Below, in pieces: positions 42,537 to 51,877 of a stretch of 64,000 bases of DNA. The notes beneath the pieces are model-generated. The model was given only the letters and a program-made list of their open reading frames with translations, had not been told where the DNA came from and made no database searches. How positions within the stretch are numbered: position 1 is the first letter of the stretch; the number at the start of each line of letters is the position of its first letter. This DNA is from JBLIRR01 sp049472395 (lineage in GTDB: Bacteria > SZUA-182 > DTGQ01 > JBLIRR01), in NCBI GenBank assembly GCA_049472395.1, contig JBLIRR010000002.1, forward strand, positions 266,913-330,912, in the 5' to 3' direction. The translations under genes and the position numbers were made by a program.

Positions 42537-45500
42537 TGCTCCCTCCTGCAATAAGGTATATAAAATCGAGCCGGTATAAATGTATCCTCTCCTAATTCTC
42601 CAAAACTTAAAATTTCATAGGTGCCGGGGTATAAACCATTCTCCGGAGATATGCCCACTACTACAGAACCGTCATACGATTTTAGGGATAACATAGGGTC
42701 CATCTTAAAAATCAAATCGCTTTCATCAATAATGTTGGTAAAATCATATTCTTCTATTATAGCTTGTGCCACTTTTATCCACACGGGTAACGCTCCCGAT
42801 GCCCCGGCAATATTAAACGTGGGTGATGACATGGATCTATTATCATCATACCCTATATAACATCCTATAATAAAACCATCCGTCGGATCAAGATCTTGTC
42901 CCGGTTGTTCGGCAAAAGGAAGAATCCCAATATAACTCGAATTCGAATATTTGTTCGCTGTCCCTGTTTTTCCAAGAGTAGGAAGAGTAAATTGAATAAT
43001 TTCTCCTTTATTATGGGGATCTTCAATCTCAAGCATGAGTGCTTCTTTTGCACTTTTTCCTGTACCATATTGTACCACATTTTTCAATATTTCATTGATC
43101 AAAGAAGATATTTTTGGATCTATGACACGTTCTTTTTTTATTTCCAGTTCATAGATCACATTCCCCTCATTATTCTCAATGCGTTTTATTAGAGCTGCTT
43201 GATTCGGTTTATCAGAGTCATAATAGGTGTAATTGTAGCCGCTTGTCAACGCGCTGTAAACTTTAGCAGCTTCGAGAATAGTAATGGCATTAGGGCCTAA
43301 AGGATATGAGAGAACAGGAGCAAGATATGATTCAATGCCAAGCCCTTTGGAAAGTTTTATAAGATACCGGAGGCCGAGCAGAATCTTAAAATCTTGAATA
43401 TGAAAAAGGGTATGAAGATCATAAAGATTATATTTTCTCATATGCCTTTCTTCTCTCAGCATTATTTCCCTTATCTTTTTTATTGTACGTACCCTTAAGG
43501 CCCCCTCAATAAGAATATCTTCCCAAAGGTTCTTCCCTGCTATCAGAGCGTAACTGGAGGTCATCTTTTTGTATCCATCCATATTTACTGTTATTTCCGG
43601 ACTATAGATAATGCATCTGTCTTTATTTGAAATATAAAAATGGGGGGGGAGAAAAGACGATGAAGCAATTATCCCCAGATCCTCTTCAAGCCGTGTGGCT
43701 AATTTTTCATACCGCACAAAGTTGTGCATGATTATCTTGAGCCTTTCTTTTTTTTCAAAATCGAGTGTTGCTACAGTCGCTTCACGAGGGATAAGATCTT
43801 CTGCTTTCATATACCGTTCAAATCCTCTCCCATAATGAAGCTTTTTAAGACTTTCCATTTCATCTTGACTCCCTTCAAAAGCAAGATCTATGAGCACCTC
43901 CTCCTTCGCCTTGGCGAATGCAGCTTCATAAATAGTATCTTTGCAGACCACAACCCCCCACTTATCCCTTACTTTTCTCTTATATTGCTGATAACTCTCA
44001 TTCTCTAAGGGAGCCATGCCGACACATTCTGCAAGTTGTTTAAATTCGTCAAAACTCAGGTAATCGCATAAATGATATAAAAGCCAGACAGAGGCCAGGT
44101 TCTCCGACTTTACTCCTGCCCAGGAAAGAGAGACCTCATTGTGAGGAGAGAGATGATCCGGTTTTGGGAAATAGAATTGACCTTCAAAGGTAAATAAATC
44201 CTTAATATTGGGCAACGGATCGAGATTATTCCATCCAAGTTGCATGGCTGCGCAAAAAAGGAGCGGTTTAAATATTGACCCTAATTGGCGCTTGGCATAC
44301 ACCGCCCGGTTATAATACACATTCTCAAATCCTCCCACCATTGTGACAATTTGCCCGTTTCTTATCAGAATCAGCCCTCCCTGAAGTTCCGGATATTGAA
44401 GCAGTTCCAAATGAGCTGGCATCTCATCACTGGCTTCTTTTTTTACTCTTGTTAACACCAAATCTCCCTCTTTAAAGAGCTTTATAAAGTTTGTATAATC
44501 AGAAAGACTCATTCTTACCCATTTCCCGCGTCTATGCTGTGTGTAAGCATATGCAAGATCATGCATTGCATCATAATCAATAACTCCCGTTATTTCACCA
44601 AAATCAACGACTATTCGTGAGTCGTTGCCTTTTTTAATAATCTCTTTTATTCTTCCTTTATAGAGTTTCCCCTTTTCAAGTTCATTATATGTAATTGATG
44701 AATCTTTAAATATAGCCTCTATACTCTGATTATCATATCCATTAAGCCGGACTTCCAATGTGGATAAGGTATTCTGTAATTCCTTCACAGCCCTCTTCTG
44801 GCAAGAAGCATTAATTGTGGAATAGATGCGTATACCTGATGTTGAAAAATTATTTATGCCATGTGTAGAGAAAATATCTTGAAAAAAATCACTCTGGAGT
44901 CTTTGTCGTATTAACTCCATCGCGACATTTTGCTGATAGTAGATATCTCCTTCAACAAATTTAAGGGGGGTGTTGAGTGCCTCCTTAAGCTCATCCTCAG
45001 TGATCATATCAAGAGCGTACATTCTCTTTAGTATATAGTCTCTTCTCATAATGCCCCTGCGGGTGACTTTTTCCACTTTCTCCTCATCTTTGTAAAGAAG
45101 CGGATTGTATAAATTGGGCCCTCTAAGACTTCCCGCAATAAAGGCGCACTCGCCAAGCGTGAGGTCTTTATGGCTTTTGCTAAAAAAATACTTGGCCGCG
45201 ATTCCAAGGCCTCTTCCGGTTCCACATACATAGAATTGATTGCTAAAAAATTCTATTATTTCATCTTTACTGTAACGGGCTTCAAGACGCAAGGCTAATA
45301 CCAATTCCCAAAGCTTGCCGCGTATGGTGCGGCCTTGTCGATGAAAGATATTTTTTGCTGTTTGCTGCGTTATAGTAGAGCCGCCCTGAACTATTCTTCT
45401 TGCCTTAAGGTTGACCAATAGGGCCCTTAGTATTCCTCGCACGTCGATTCCGTGATGCGTATGAAAATTTTTATCTTCTATCGCAATAATAGCATTCTTA

Positions 45501-45757
45501 AAATATTGTGGGATATCCTTGCCTTCAATATAATCTCTGTGGGCATTATCAAAGAATACTCCCATGATGGTTTTTTCATCATCAAAATATACCGGAGACT
45601 CGCTCTGAAAGACTTTTTTAATGTTTTCCTTTTCCATTGTTGAACCTGCAAGTGCTATAACGAAGATATAATAGGCGAGCGTAAGGGTAATGGACACAAA
45701 GATAACTATACCCACGCTGATAAAGGATATTTTTTTAATAATAGTGACCCCCCTCAT
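42533..45757 (-). CDS. class A penicillin-binding protein (transglycosylase/transpeptidase) with large insertion
   Basis: This bifunctional peptidoglycan polymerase has about 1,074 residues, longer than the usual 750-850. An N-terminal membrane anchor is followed by a GT51 glycosyltransferase with AIEDKNFHTHHGIDVRG and GGSTITQQTAKN. The transpeptidase has a Ser-x-x-Lys nucleophile in QLGSIFKPLLF and the KTGT box in GKTGTANKY. Between these motifs lies an unusually long, charged, mostly helical insertion of roughly 300 residues with no recognised domain. ATG 45757 is preferred over 45767-45769 because an extended -10 box overlaps the latter. The stop overlaps the TPR protein start. Confidence 0.9.
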   Translation of the reverse strand: MRGVTIIKKISFISVGIVIFVSITLTLAYYIFVIALAGSTMEKENIKKVFQSESPVYFDDEKTIMGVFFDNAHRDYIEGKDIPQYFKNAIIAIEDKNFHTHHGIDVRGILRALLVNLKARRIVQGGSTITQQTAKNIFHRQGRTIRGKLWELVLALRLEARYSKDEIIEFFSNQFYVCGTGRGLGIAAKYFFSKSHKDLTLGECAFIAGSLRGPNLYNPLLYKDEEKVEKVTRRGIMRRDYILKRMYALDMITEDELKEALNTPLKFVEGDIYYQQNVAMELIRQRLQSDFFQDIFSTHGINNFSTSGIRIYSTINASCQKRAVKELQNTLSTLEVRLNGYDNQSIEAIFKDSSITYNELEKGKLYKGRIKEIIKKGNDSRIVVDFGEITGVIDYDAMHDLAYAYTQHRRGKWVRMSLSDYTNFIKLFKEGDLVLTRVKKEASDEMPAHLELLQYPELQGGLILIRNGQIVTMVGGFENVYYNRAVYAKRQLGSIFKPLLFCAAMQLGWNNLDPLPNIKDLFTFEGQFYFPKPDHLSPHNEVSLSWAGVKSENLASVWLLYHLCDYLSFDEFKQLAECVGMAPLENESYQQYKRKVRDKWGVVVCKDTIYEAAFAKAKEEVLIDLAFEGSQDEMESLKKLHYGRGFERYMKAEDLIPREATVATLDFEKKERLKIIMHNFVRYEKLATRLEEDLGIIASSSFLPPHFYISNKDRCIIYSPEITVNMDGYKKMTSSYALIAGKNLWEDILIEGALRVRTIKKIREIMLREERHMRKYNLYDLHTLFHIQDFKILLGLRYLIKLSKGLGIESYLAPVLSYPLGPNAITILEAAKVYSALTSGYNYTYYDSDKPNQAALIKRIENNEGNVIYELEIKKERVIDPKISSLINEILKNVVQYGTGKSAKEALMLEIEDPHNKGEIIQFTLPTLGKTGTANKYSNSSYIGILPFAEQPGQDLDPTDGFIIGCYIGYDDNRSMSSPTFNIAGASGALPVWIKVAQAIIEEYDFTNIIDESDLIFKMDPMLSLKSYDGSVVVGISPENGLYPGTYEILSFGELGEDTFIPARFYIPYCRREQ

Positions 45758-45767
45758 GATAGTGATC

Positions 45768-45776
45768 ATTATATCA
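45768..45776 (-). promoter_or_regulatory. extended -10 promoter overlapping the first ATG of the PBP gene
   Basis: The minus strand reads TGATATAAT (45776 to 45768). Transcription would start near 45761, leaving about 4 bases before the ATG at 45757. The upstream ATG at 45769 lies inside the -10 box and so cannot be the start in this transcript. No -35 box is clear. Confidence 0.5.
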
Positions 45777-45856
45777 CATTTTACAGTTTTCGTGCATCAG
45801 TTTAGCATGTTTAATTTTGAACGAATAATATAATTCCAAAATTTGCGAGGCGTTTC

Positions 45857-45885
45857 TTGACAAAAATCCCATTTTGGTTTATTAA
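45857..45885 (+). promoter_or_regulatory. candidate promoter upstream of the VWA gene
   Basis: TTGACA is followed by TATTAA after 17 bases; a better TATAAT is 23 bases away and thus badly spaced. The VWA start is about 155 bases further on, with no coding sequence of note in between. Confidence 0.35.
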
Positions 45886-46047
45886 TATAATAGCTTACAC
45901 TATTTTGTTATACCATGAAGTATGAGTATCATAGCTGTTGACCAGCAATCCTGATTTTGGACACATAGCATCTGGCAAGTTTGCGAGAAGAAGTGTCAAA
46001 ATGAGCAGTGCGGGTTATTAAATTAACCTTTATGGGAATTATCTCAA

Positions 46048-47628
46048 ATGTTAGGCTCTCAGCTTTCGCAGGATCACATAGATGATAACAGTTTAAATCT
46101 TTTTGTTGACGAATTAGATAAAGACTTAAATTTTTTCCTTCCGGATTCGTATGAAAATATTTTAAAGGAGACAGATTTAGCCCAAGAAATTGTTCAAATA
46201 TTCTATATAGCTCGAGTTATCTTTAATCCCCTGAGCCAGCACAAAATTAAGCATGACTTATCGAGGTTATTTAAGAGAAAAAGAAAGCATTTAATGTGGG
46301 AGCTTGAAAAAGCCAACACACAATTGGCAGAAACTTCCCTCGGGAATTATGTGGATTTAAAAAAAATAAAACGACTCAATCAAGTCTCTAATATACTGCC
46401 CCGAGATTTTCTTATATTTCCCGATGAGGTTTTCTACAATAAACTCGTCAGCCGGCAGCTCTATATCAAATCCTTTGAGGATCCAAAAGAGAAAAATATC
46501 TCCGTAGCAGAGCTTGTTAATGGGCCGCAAGAGAAGCTTAATAGAAGTCAGAAGTTATACTTTCTTTTTGATAATTCCACCTCAATGAGCGTTGATAATA
46601 TAAATAAATTCTTTACCGCCAAGGCTATTGCCTTAGAATATTTACGAAAAGTTGGCCCTGAAAGCCCACAAATATATTTCAGGACCTTTCACAGCGAGCT
46701 TGGCCCGTTGATTAAGACCAAGACCACTCAGGATATTAACGGATTAATTAAATATATCATAAATCTTACTACAGGTGGAGGACATATCACAATCATCGGC
46801 AAGGCCATTCTTACGGCTATAGAGGAGATACAATCAGACCCTGCATTAAAAGACGCTGAGATACTCGTTATTACGGATGGATGTGGGCCCATGCTCGATG
46901 AGATCTCATCACGGGGAAGCAATATTAAAATTAATGTAATCCTCATCCCTGATACTGATATTGAAAAAGTACTAAAACTCTACCCTACACGAGAAGCGTG
47001 GGACGCTGTTGATCCGGAGTTCCGGAAAATGCCGGATTTTTGGAAATATTATGGGAATTGCAGGTTTACGGCATCCATTCCTGATGAAAAGGTAGTGAAA
47101 AGACTTCGACTTGAAAATGGAAGATTAAAGTCAAAAGAGATTAACCAACTGGAACTTCTCATGTGTATAGGTCAGATTTATGATATTGAGGAAGAATCCG
47201 ATCTCTTTATACTCACCTCTTCGATCTTAGGAGAAAAATTTCTCTTTAATCCGGAAGAGTTGCCCGTTATTAAAAGATATAGGATAAAGCTGCAGCAGGA
47301 ATTAGCTCGCGGGATACCGGGGAAGAAGATGCTGGCCATTCTTCGAAAGATATCATTTCTCATTAAGTATCTTGAAATTGCCAAAAGCAAAGAATGTTCG
47401 CAAGAAGTAGTCAACGCACTCTCCAAGGAAATAGAGAATCTTGTTCTGATAGAGAACAAGATATTAAATGATCCCTGGATTGTATCAATTAAAAGCAATA
47501 ACAGGCCGGGGAAGAAAAAGTCCCTCTACTATTCAGATGAAATTGCCTTTTCCGTCCTCAAAAATAAAATAAAAAAATTCCTTGCTCGATGCAGGTATAT
47601 TTATTTTAAAATTTTTAAGCGCCAGTGA
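46048..47628 (+). CDS. von Willebrand factor A (CoxE/ViaA-like) protein
   Basis: The protein has 526 residues. The first 150 are helical and charged. A VWA domain follows, with a complete metal-ion site: DNSTS in FLFDNSTSMS (Asp about 175), a Thr/Gly-rich loop in LTTGGGHITIIG and Asp in VITDGCGPM. The C-terminal 200 residues are helical and basic (KKSLYYSDEIAF, RCRYIYFKIFKRQ). The layout fits cytoplasmic VWA partners of MoxR-type AAA ATPases, such as ViaA with RavA or CoxE with CoxD. No AAA ATPase gene is in the window, so the partner must be elsewhere. No ribosome site is obvious before ATG 46048. Confidence 0.75.
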   Translation: MLGSQLSQDHIDDNSLNLFVDELDKDLNFFLPDSYENILKETDLAQEIVQIFYIARVIFNPLSQHKIKHDLSRLFKRKRKHLMWELEKANTQLAETSLGNYVDLKKIKRLNQVSNILPRDFLIFPDEVFYNKLVSRQLYIKSFEDPKEKNISVAELVNGPQEKLNRSQKLYFLFDNSTSMSVDNINKFFTAKAIALEYLRKVGPESPQIYFRTFHSELGPLIKTKTTQDINGLIKYIINLTTGGGHITIIGKAILTAIEEIQSDPALKDAEILVITDGCGPMLDEISSRGSNIKINVILIPDTDIEKVLKLYPTREAWDAVDPEFRKMPDFWKYYGNCRFTASIPDEKVVKRLRLENGRLKSKEINQLELLMCIGQIYDIEEESDLFILTSSILGEKFLFNPEELPVIKRYRIKLQQELARGIPGKKMLAILRKISFLIKYLEIAKSKECSQEVVNALSKEIENLVLIENKILNDPWIVSIKSNNRPGKKKSLYYSDEIAFSVLKNKIKKFLARCRYIYFKIFKRQ

Positions 47629-47706
47629 CTTGAAATTATTTCTTATTTCCTGTATCATATAATTTTTATTATAATAATCATTATTCAAACAAAATGAGGG
47701 TAACAT

Positions 47707-47997
47707 ATGACAAAGGAACAAATCATTAAGCGAATATGGGAACAACTCCCCGACAAAAATCTCGCAGAGGCAAAAGAAATTTTTGAGAAAATTATGGATA
47801 TCATTAAGAGCAATCTCGCCAAAGGGAATGATATTGAAATAAAAAGTTTTGGGAAATTCTCCATAAGGGGGAAAAATGAACGTATTGGAAGAAATCCCAA
47901 AACAGGTGAACCTGCAACAATTTCCGCACGTCGAGTTGTTGCCTTCAAGCCTTCCAAATTATTCAAAAAACAGGTGGAAGAGCAGAATCATAGCTAA
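47707..47997 (+). CDS. HU/IHF family DNA-binding protein
   Basis: This 96-residue protein bends DNA as a dimer. The N-terminal helices (MTKEQIIKRIWEQL, EAKEIFEKIMDII), the core EIKSFGKFSIRGKNERIG and the flexible arm with GRNPKTGEPATISARRVVAF are as expected. The arm matches IHF-type proteins somewhat better than HU. TGAGGGTAAC precedes the ATG. It heads the run that continues into the dCMP deaminase gene 15 bases later. Confidence 0.9.
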   Translation: MTKEQIIKRIWEQLPDKNLAEAKEIFEKIMDIIKSNLAKGNDIEIKSFGKFSIRGKNERIGRNPKTGEPATISARRVVAFKPSKLFKKQVEEQNHS

Positions 47998-48012
47998 ATA
48001 ACAAGAGCTGTT

Positions 48013-48579
48013 ATGTCATACCAGAGACCATCATGGGATGAATATTTTATGGTTATTGCTAAAGTTGTAAGCACGCGTTCAACCTGTAACTCGCGGCGCA
48101 CGGGTGCGGTCGTTGTCAGGGACAAGCAAATATTGACGACCGGTTACAATGGTGCTATGCCCGGGTGTGAGCATTGCATTGACAAAGTAATGCCAAATGG
48201 TGAAGCATATTGTGAGAGGAGAGCGAGGAATATTGCTGATTTAGACAAATATAATTTTTGCGTTGCGTCTCATGCTGAAAGCAATGCCATATCGCAAGCT
48301 GCTGATAAAGGCATCTCACTGCGAGGAGGGACCATTTACACGACACTTTTTCCCTGTCTGAATTGTCTTAAAATGATCGCCATCGCAGGCATAAAAAAGA
48401 TAGTATACGAATATGAGTATGCATCACAATATCAAGAAAGAGATAATTTTTGGCAAGAGCAGGTAGCAAAAACAGGTATAATAAGCACAAAACTAACCAT
48501 AAAAAGTGAGACAATAGATATTATTATAGAGTCATTAAAGATCCCCACCTCCGGTAGAATTCTTTCAGCAACACTTTGA
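48013..48579 (+). CDS. dCMP/CMP deaminase-like zinc enzyme
   Basis: This 188-residue cytidine/deoxycytidylate deaminase-family protein has the zinc motifs SHAESNAI and LFPCLNC. Deoxycytidylate deaminases turn dCMP into dUMP, the substrate of thymidylate synthase, and the synthase-like gene follows two genes downstream. Substrate-proximal stretches VRDKQILTTGYNGAMPGCEHC and the Cys-rich loop with YCERRARN resemble dCMP deaminase and ComEB proteins. The last 40 residues form an extra beta/alpha tail. The gene is 15 bases after the HU/IHF gene and 28 bases before the next. Confidence 0.88.
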   Translation: MSYQRPSWDEYFMVIAKVVSTRSTCNSRRTGAVVVRDKQILTTGYNGAMPGCEHCIDKVMPNGEAYCERRARNIADLDKYNFCVASHAESNAISQAADKGISLRGGTIYTTLFPCLNCLKMIAIAGIKKIVYEYEYASQYQERDNFWQEQVAKTGIISTKLTIKSETIDIIIESLKIPTSGRILSATL

Positions 48580-48607
48580 ATAATTAATTAATACAATAAA
48601 TAATAAA

Positions 48608-49210
48608 ATGAAAATAATTAATGTAGAACATTTTTCTGAGAGTATATTAATCGAACGACTTCGAAAGGTCACGATGCTTAAGGACCCATCAAATTATATT
48701 TATAAGGATGTATTCATCTCGCTTGAAAAGCTTGCCATTAACTCTCTTACACCACCTCAGAACTACGTCTTAAATGATGAATTAGTCCAAAAAAGAGAAT
48801 TAAAATATGCGTTAGCAGAGCATGGATATGATATATTCAATTTGAATGGATTTTTGGAATTTTGGGTAGAGGGAGAAAATGTGAAAAGAACCTTACTCCC
48901 GCCAGTTGTAGAAGAATCAATAGAAAATGATGGATCAATTATGCCGATAGTCAATGATGGGATGCATCGAGTGTATTTGGCCAGAATAGAGAGAAGAAAC
49001 CCTGAGGTTATTTATATTCGGGGCATACCAAAACGCTATCCATACTATGCGTATCCAATACAGGGAGGATGGGATGTGGTAGAGCGCGTAGATCATTTAC
49101 CTGAAGGATACATAAAAAAATGGCACCGTATAAAAGATAACAAACTGCTTTACCGCAATTTCGATTCAATATTTGCCAATTGTTCAAAGCCACGAGGATA
49201 TCATACGTAA
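48608..49210 (+). CDS. ParB/Srx-fold-like protein in the nucleotide cassette
   Basis: I do not recognise a named family for this 200-residue protein. The centre contains NDGMHRVYLARIE (about residues 116-128), which matches the G-x-H-R nucleotide-binding loop of ParB/sulfiredoxin-fold proteins, preceded by the typical LPPVVEES and PIVNDG strands. Some members of that fold are small-molecule kinases (for example the ADP-dependent serine kinase) or nucleases. An aromatic stretch with KRYPYYAYPIQGGW follows. It is packed between the deaminase (28 bases) and the thymidylate-synthase fusion (6 bases), suggesting a shared role in nucleotide metabolism. That role is inferred only. Confidence 0.65.
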   Translation: MKIINVEHFSESILIERLRKVTMLKDPSNYIYKDVFISLEKLAINSLTPPQNYVLNDELVQKRELKYALAEHGYDIFNLNGFLEFWVEGENVKRTLLPPVVEESIENDGSIMPIVNDGMHRVYLARIERRNPEVIYIRGIPKRYPYYAYPIQGGWDVVERVDHLPEGYIKKWHRIKDNKLLYRNFDSIFANCSKPRGYHT

Positions 49211-49216
49211 AGATAA

Positions 49217-50671
49217 ATGAAATTTATATGCAGGGATTTTGATGATATATATCTTCATGAGAAATTAAAAATAATTAATCCTCATGGCTCAATAGGCATC
49301 GTCACATTATGGTCGAAAAGTGAAAACATCTTACAAAAACTAAGGAAAATTGAGGCACAGCTTGATCCTTCATCCTCTGATATCGCGGTAATTGGAAATC
49401 TCTACGGCCTTAACGGAATAAAATATCTCCTTGCAAATCTCCTCTTTAATCCCCAAATAACAACCCTTATCATATGTGGTCATGCCCTGTCCGATTCAGG
49501 AGAAGCACTTAAAAATTATTTTGCATCAGGCATTGAAAAGGAATGTGCACAGGGTACCGTGCGATATAGAATTATCAATACTGCATCATATTTATATGAT
49601 GAAATACATCCCGCTCTTTTTAACGGAACCCCTAGACTCATTGATCTGGGAAGCTTTCATTCGGCAGAATCCTTCACAAAAGCACGGCTTTTTTTTAAAG
49701 AATTTACAAAGATTAATCCGACACGAGATGATCGGATTGAGATAACGCTGAAAAAGACTGAGATTGGGACAAAACCCTCGAATCTCCGCTCACACACTAT
49801 TGTATCAACTACGCCAATCGATGCATGGGAGAAATTGATTTTCAGGATTGTTAACTTTGGTGTTGAACAGTCCTTAAAAAAGGGGAAAAGACGCCTTCTT
49901 CAAAATGTTAAGGTAATCGTTGAATGCCCCTCAATTGAAAAAGAGCACCTTCAAAGCCATGGTTTTGATATAAAGCATTTTAAGAAATATCAGAAACAGA
50001 TTTTAAATCCTACCCTTATGCCTGACATTGAATATTCCTATGGCAACAGAATTCGATCCTATTTTCATGTGGACGCTCTCGCGCTATGCATAGAAAAACT
50101 CAAGGAGGACCGTCAATGCCGCAAGGCACTGATATCTCTGTGGGATACCGAGAAAGACCTCGATTCCAAAGGAATTCCTCCCTGTTTATGCAGCCTTTTT
50201 TTTCACTTTATTGAGGATACGTTAACCTTAACAGCCTGCTTTCGGACTCACAATGCCTATAATGCCTGGCTTGAGAATTTTTATGGCCTGATGGCTATCC
50301 TCAATTTTGTGGGAGAAAAAACAGGGCTGTCCACCGGAGCCATAACGGTATTTAGCCATTCGATATCGATTGCTCCTGAGGCAATGCCGGCTGCACTCCT
50401 CATCGCGAATCAGAGAAAATTTAGCATTTCAATGGACCCTCAGGGGTATTTTGAGATATATGTTGATCACAAATGTGGGGAAATAGTCGCCTGCCACAAA
50501 TCAAGCGATATACCCATAAAAACATACAGGAGCGGCAGCGCAACAGTTTTGCAACATCACATTGCGTGCGATATGGCCCTCTCGGACATAAATCATGCTA
50601 TTTATGTCGGACGCCAGCTTGCGAGGGCAGAGTATTGCCTCAAGAATAATATGGCCTTTACTCAAGAATAG
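49217..50671 (+). CDS. MtrA-like domain fused to thymidylate-synthase-like domain
   Basis: The protein has 484 residues. Residues 1 to about 180 resemble the cobamide-free part of methyltransferase subunit A (MtrA): GSIGIVTLWSKSE, IAVIGNLYGLNGIKYLLANL, ITTLIICGHALSDSGEAL. From about 200 a thymidylate-synthase-like domain follows. It keeps the catalytic Cys in IPPCLCSLFFHF (Cys323), the phosphate-binding Arg in FRTHNAYNAW and the Asn in LENFYGL. The synthase motif normally reads PPCH and RSxD; here the His is Leu and the Asp is Asn. The form resembles the archaeal type, which may use a pterin other than tetrahydrofolate. The product could be dTMP or another 5-substituted pyrimidine. It is the last gene of the cassette. 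Confidence 0.8.
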   Translation: MKFICRDFDDIYLHEKLKIINPHGSIGIVTLWSKSENILQKLRKIEAQLDPSSSDIAVIGNLYGLNGIKYLLANLLFNPQITTLIICGHALSDSGEALKNYFASGIEKECAQGTVRYRIINTASYLYDEIHPALFNGTPRLIDLGSFHSAESFTKARLFFKEFTKINPTRDDRIEITLKKTEIGTKPSNLRSHTIVSTTPIDAWEKLIFRIVNFGVEQSLKKGKRRLLQNVKVIVECPSIEKEHLQSHGFDIKHFKKYQKQILNPTLMPDIEYSYGNRIRSYFHVDALALCIEKLKEDRQCRKALISLWDTEKDLDSKGIPPCLCSLFFHFIEDTLTLTACFRTHNAYNAWLENFYGLMAILNFVGEKTGLSTGAITVFSHSISIAPEAMPAALLIANQRKFSISMDPQGYFEIYVDHKCGEIVACHKSSDIPIKTYRSGSATVLQHHIACDMALSDINHAIYVGRQLARAEYCLKNNMAFTQE

Positions 50672-50683
50672 ACTATAATGCAT

Positions 50684-51877
50684 TTATCCGTAGAATTGCA
50701 TAATCGACCGGACGACATAGGTTTGTTGATCTTTGCTCAGTTCCGGATAAATAGGGAGCGCCAGGGTTTCTTGAGATGCTTTTTCCGACTGCGGGAAATC
50801 ACCTTTCCTATAGCCTAACCCGGTAAAACATTCCTGTAAATGGAAGGGGACAGGATAATAAATCTCTGTGCCTATCTGTTTGTCTGCTAAAAATTCTCGT
50901 AATTTATCCCTCTCTGTACACTGAATAATATATTGATTATAAATATGATCAAATCCGCAGGTCTGCATCTTATGCCTATATACACGCTGTGGAATAGCAA
51001 CACAATGCTTTTCAACGAGACCGCTTTCTGTAAATTGTTGATCATACGCTCGCGCATTCTCCTGCCTCATTGCATGCCAACTATTCAGATGGGGATACTT
51101 TATTGAGATAATCGCAGCTTGCATGGGATCAAGACGAAAATTACCGCCAATAAGTTTATGATAATATTTTGGTTTCCCCCCATGCACTCGCAAAACGCGA
51201 AGCTTTTCTCCCAGTGTTTCATTATCTGTCACAACCATGCCTCCATCACCCATACAGCCGAGATTTTTGCTTGGAAAAAAGGAAAAACACCCCATATCTC
51301 CTATGGAACCAGCCTTTTTTATGCCAGTAGGCATTGGATATTCAGCTCCTATAGCCTGGGCAGCATCTTCTACTATGAAAGAGGAATGAGCTGCGGCAAT
51401 TTCGGATATTTTCTTCATATCAGCGCATTGCCCATATAAATGAACGGGCATAATGACTTTGACCTTTGACACATCAAATGGCTGTGTGCTCACAGCACCG
51501 GTCACCCCATCTTCTAAGGCCTGAGCAAGAGCTTCAGGAGCCATATTAAAAGAAACCGGGTCTATATCGACAAAAACAGCCTGTGCCCGAAGCCGAGCGA
51601 TGACCCCTGCCGTGGCAAAAAAGGAATAGGGGGTTGTAATAACCACATCACCAGGCCCGACATCTAAACTCATAAGAGCTATTAATAAGGCATCAGTCCC
51701 TGAGCTTATACCCACCGCATATTTTGTCCCGCAATAATCTGCAAGAAGTTCTTCCAACTGTGTAACCCGCGGCCCAAGGATGTATCGTGTAGAATCAACA
51801 ACTTCAGAGAGTGCCGCCATAATTTCTTCTTTTAGAGGTTCAATCTGTGCTTTAAGATCCAGTAATGGGACTTTCAT
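50684..51877 (-). CDS. DegT/DnrJ/EryC1/StrS-family aminotransferase
   Basis: This 397-residue PLP enzyme is of the type that makes amino sugars for glycans and surface polysaccharides. The PLP-contact motif EDAAQAIGAEY and the Schiff-base Lys in SFFPSKNLGCMGDGG (about residue 203) are visible, with the N-terminal substrate loop DSTRYILGPRVTQLEELLADYCGTK and the C-terminal LPIYPELSKDQQTYVV. No glycosyltransferase or sugar-nucleotide genes are close by, so the substrate is unknown. Its end is 12 bases from the convergent synthase gene. The MITE-like element sits about 110 bases upstream of its start. Confidence 0.9.
   Translation of the reverse strand: MKVPLLDLKAQIEPLKEEIMAALSEVVDSTRYILGPRVTQLEELLADYCGTKYAVGISSGTDALLIALMSLDVGPGDVVITTPYSFFATAGVIARLRAQAVFVDIDPVSFNMAPEALAQALEDGVTGAVSTQPFDVSKVKVIMPVHLYGQCADMKKISEIAAAHSSFIVEDAAQAIGAEYPMPTGIKKAGSIGDMGCFSFFPSKNLGCMGDGGMVVTDNETLGEKLRVLRVHGGKPKYYHKLIGGNFRLDPMQAAIISIKYPHLNSWHAMRQENARAYDQQFTESGLVEKHCVAIPQRVYRHKMQTCGFDHIYNQYIIQCTERDKLREFLADKQIGTEIYYPVPFHLQECFTGLGYRKGDFPQSEKASQETLALPIYPELSKDQQTYVVRSIMQFYG

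Noticed and set aside
45857..45891. TTGACA with TATAAT as a strong VWA promoter
   Set aside because: The spacing is 23 bases, too long; only the weaker TATTAA at 17 bases is kept as a candidate.
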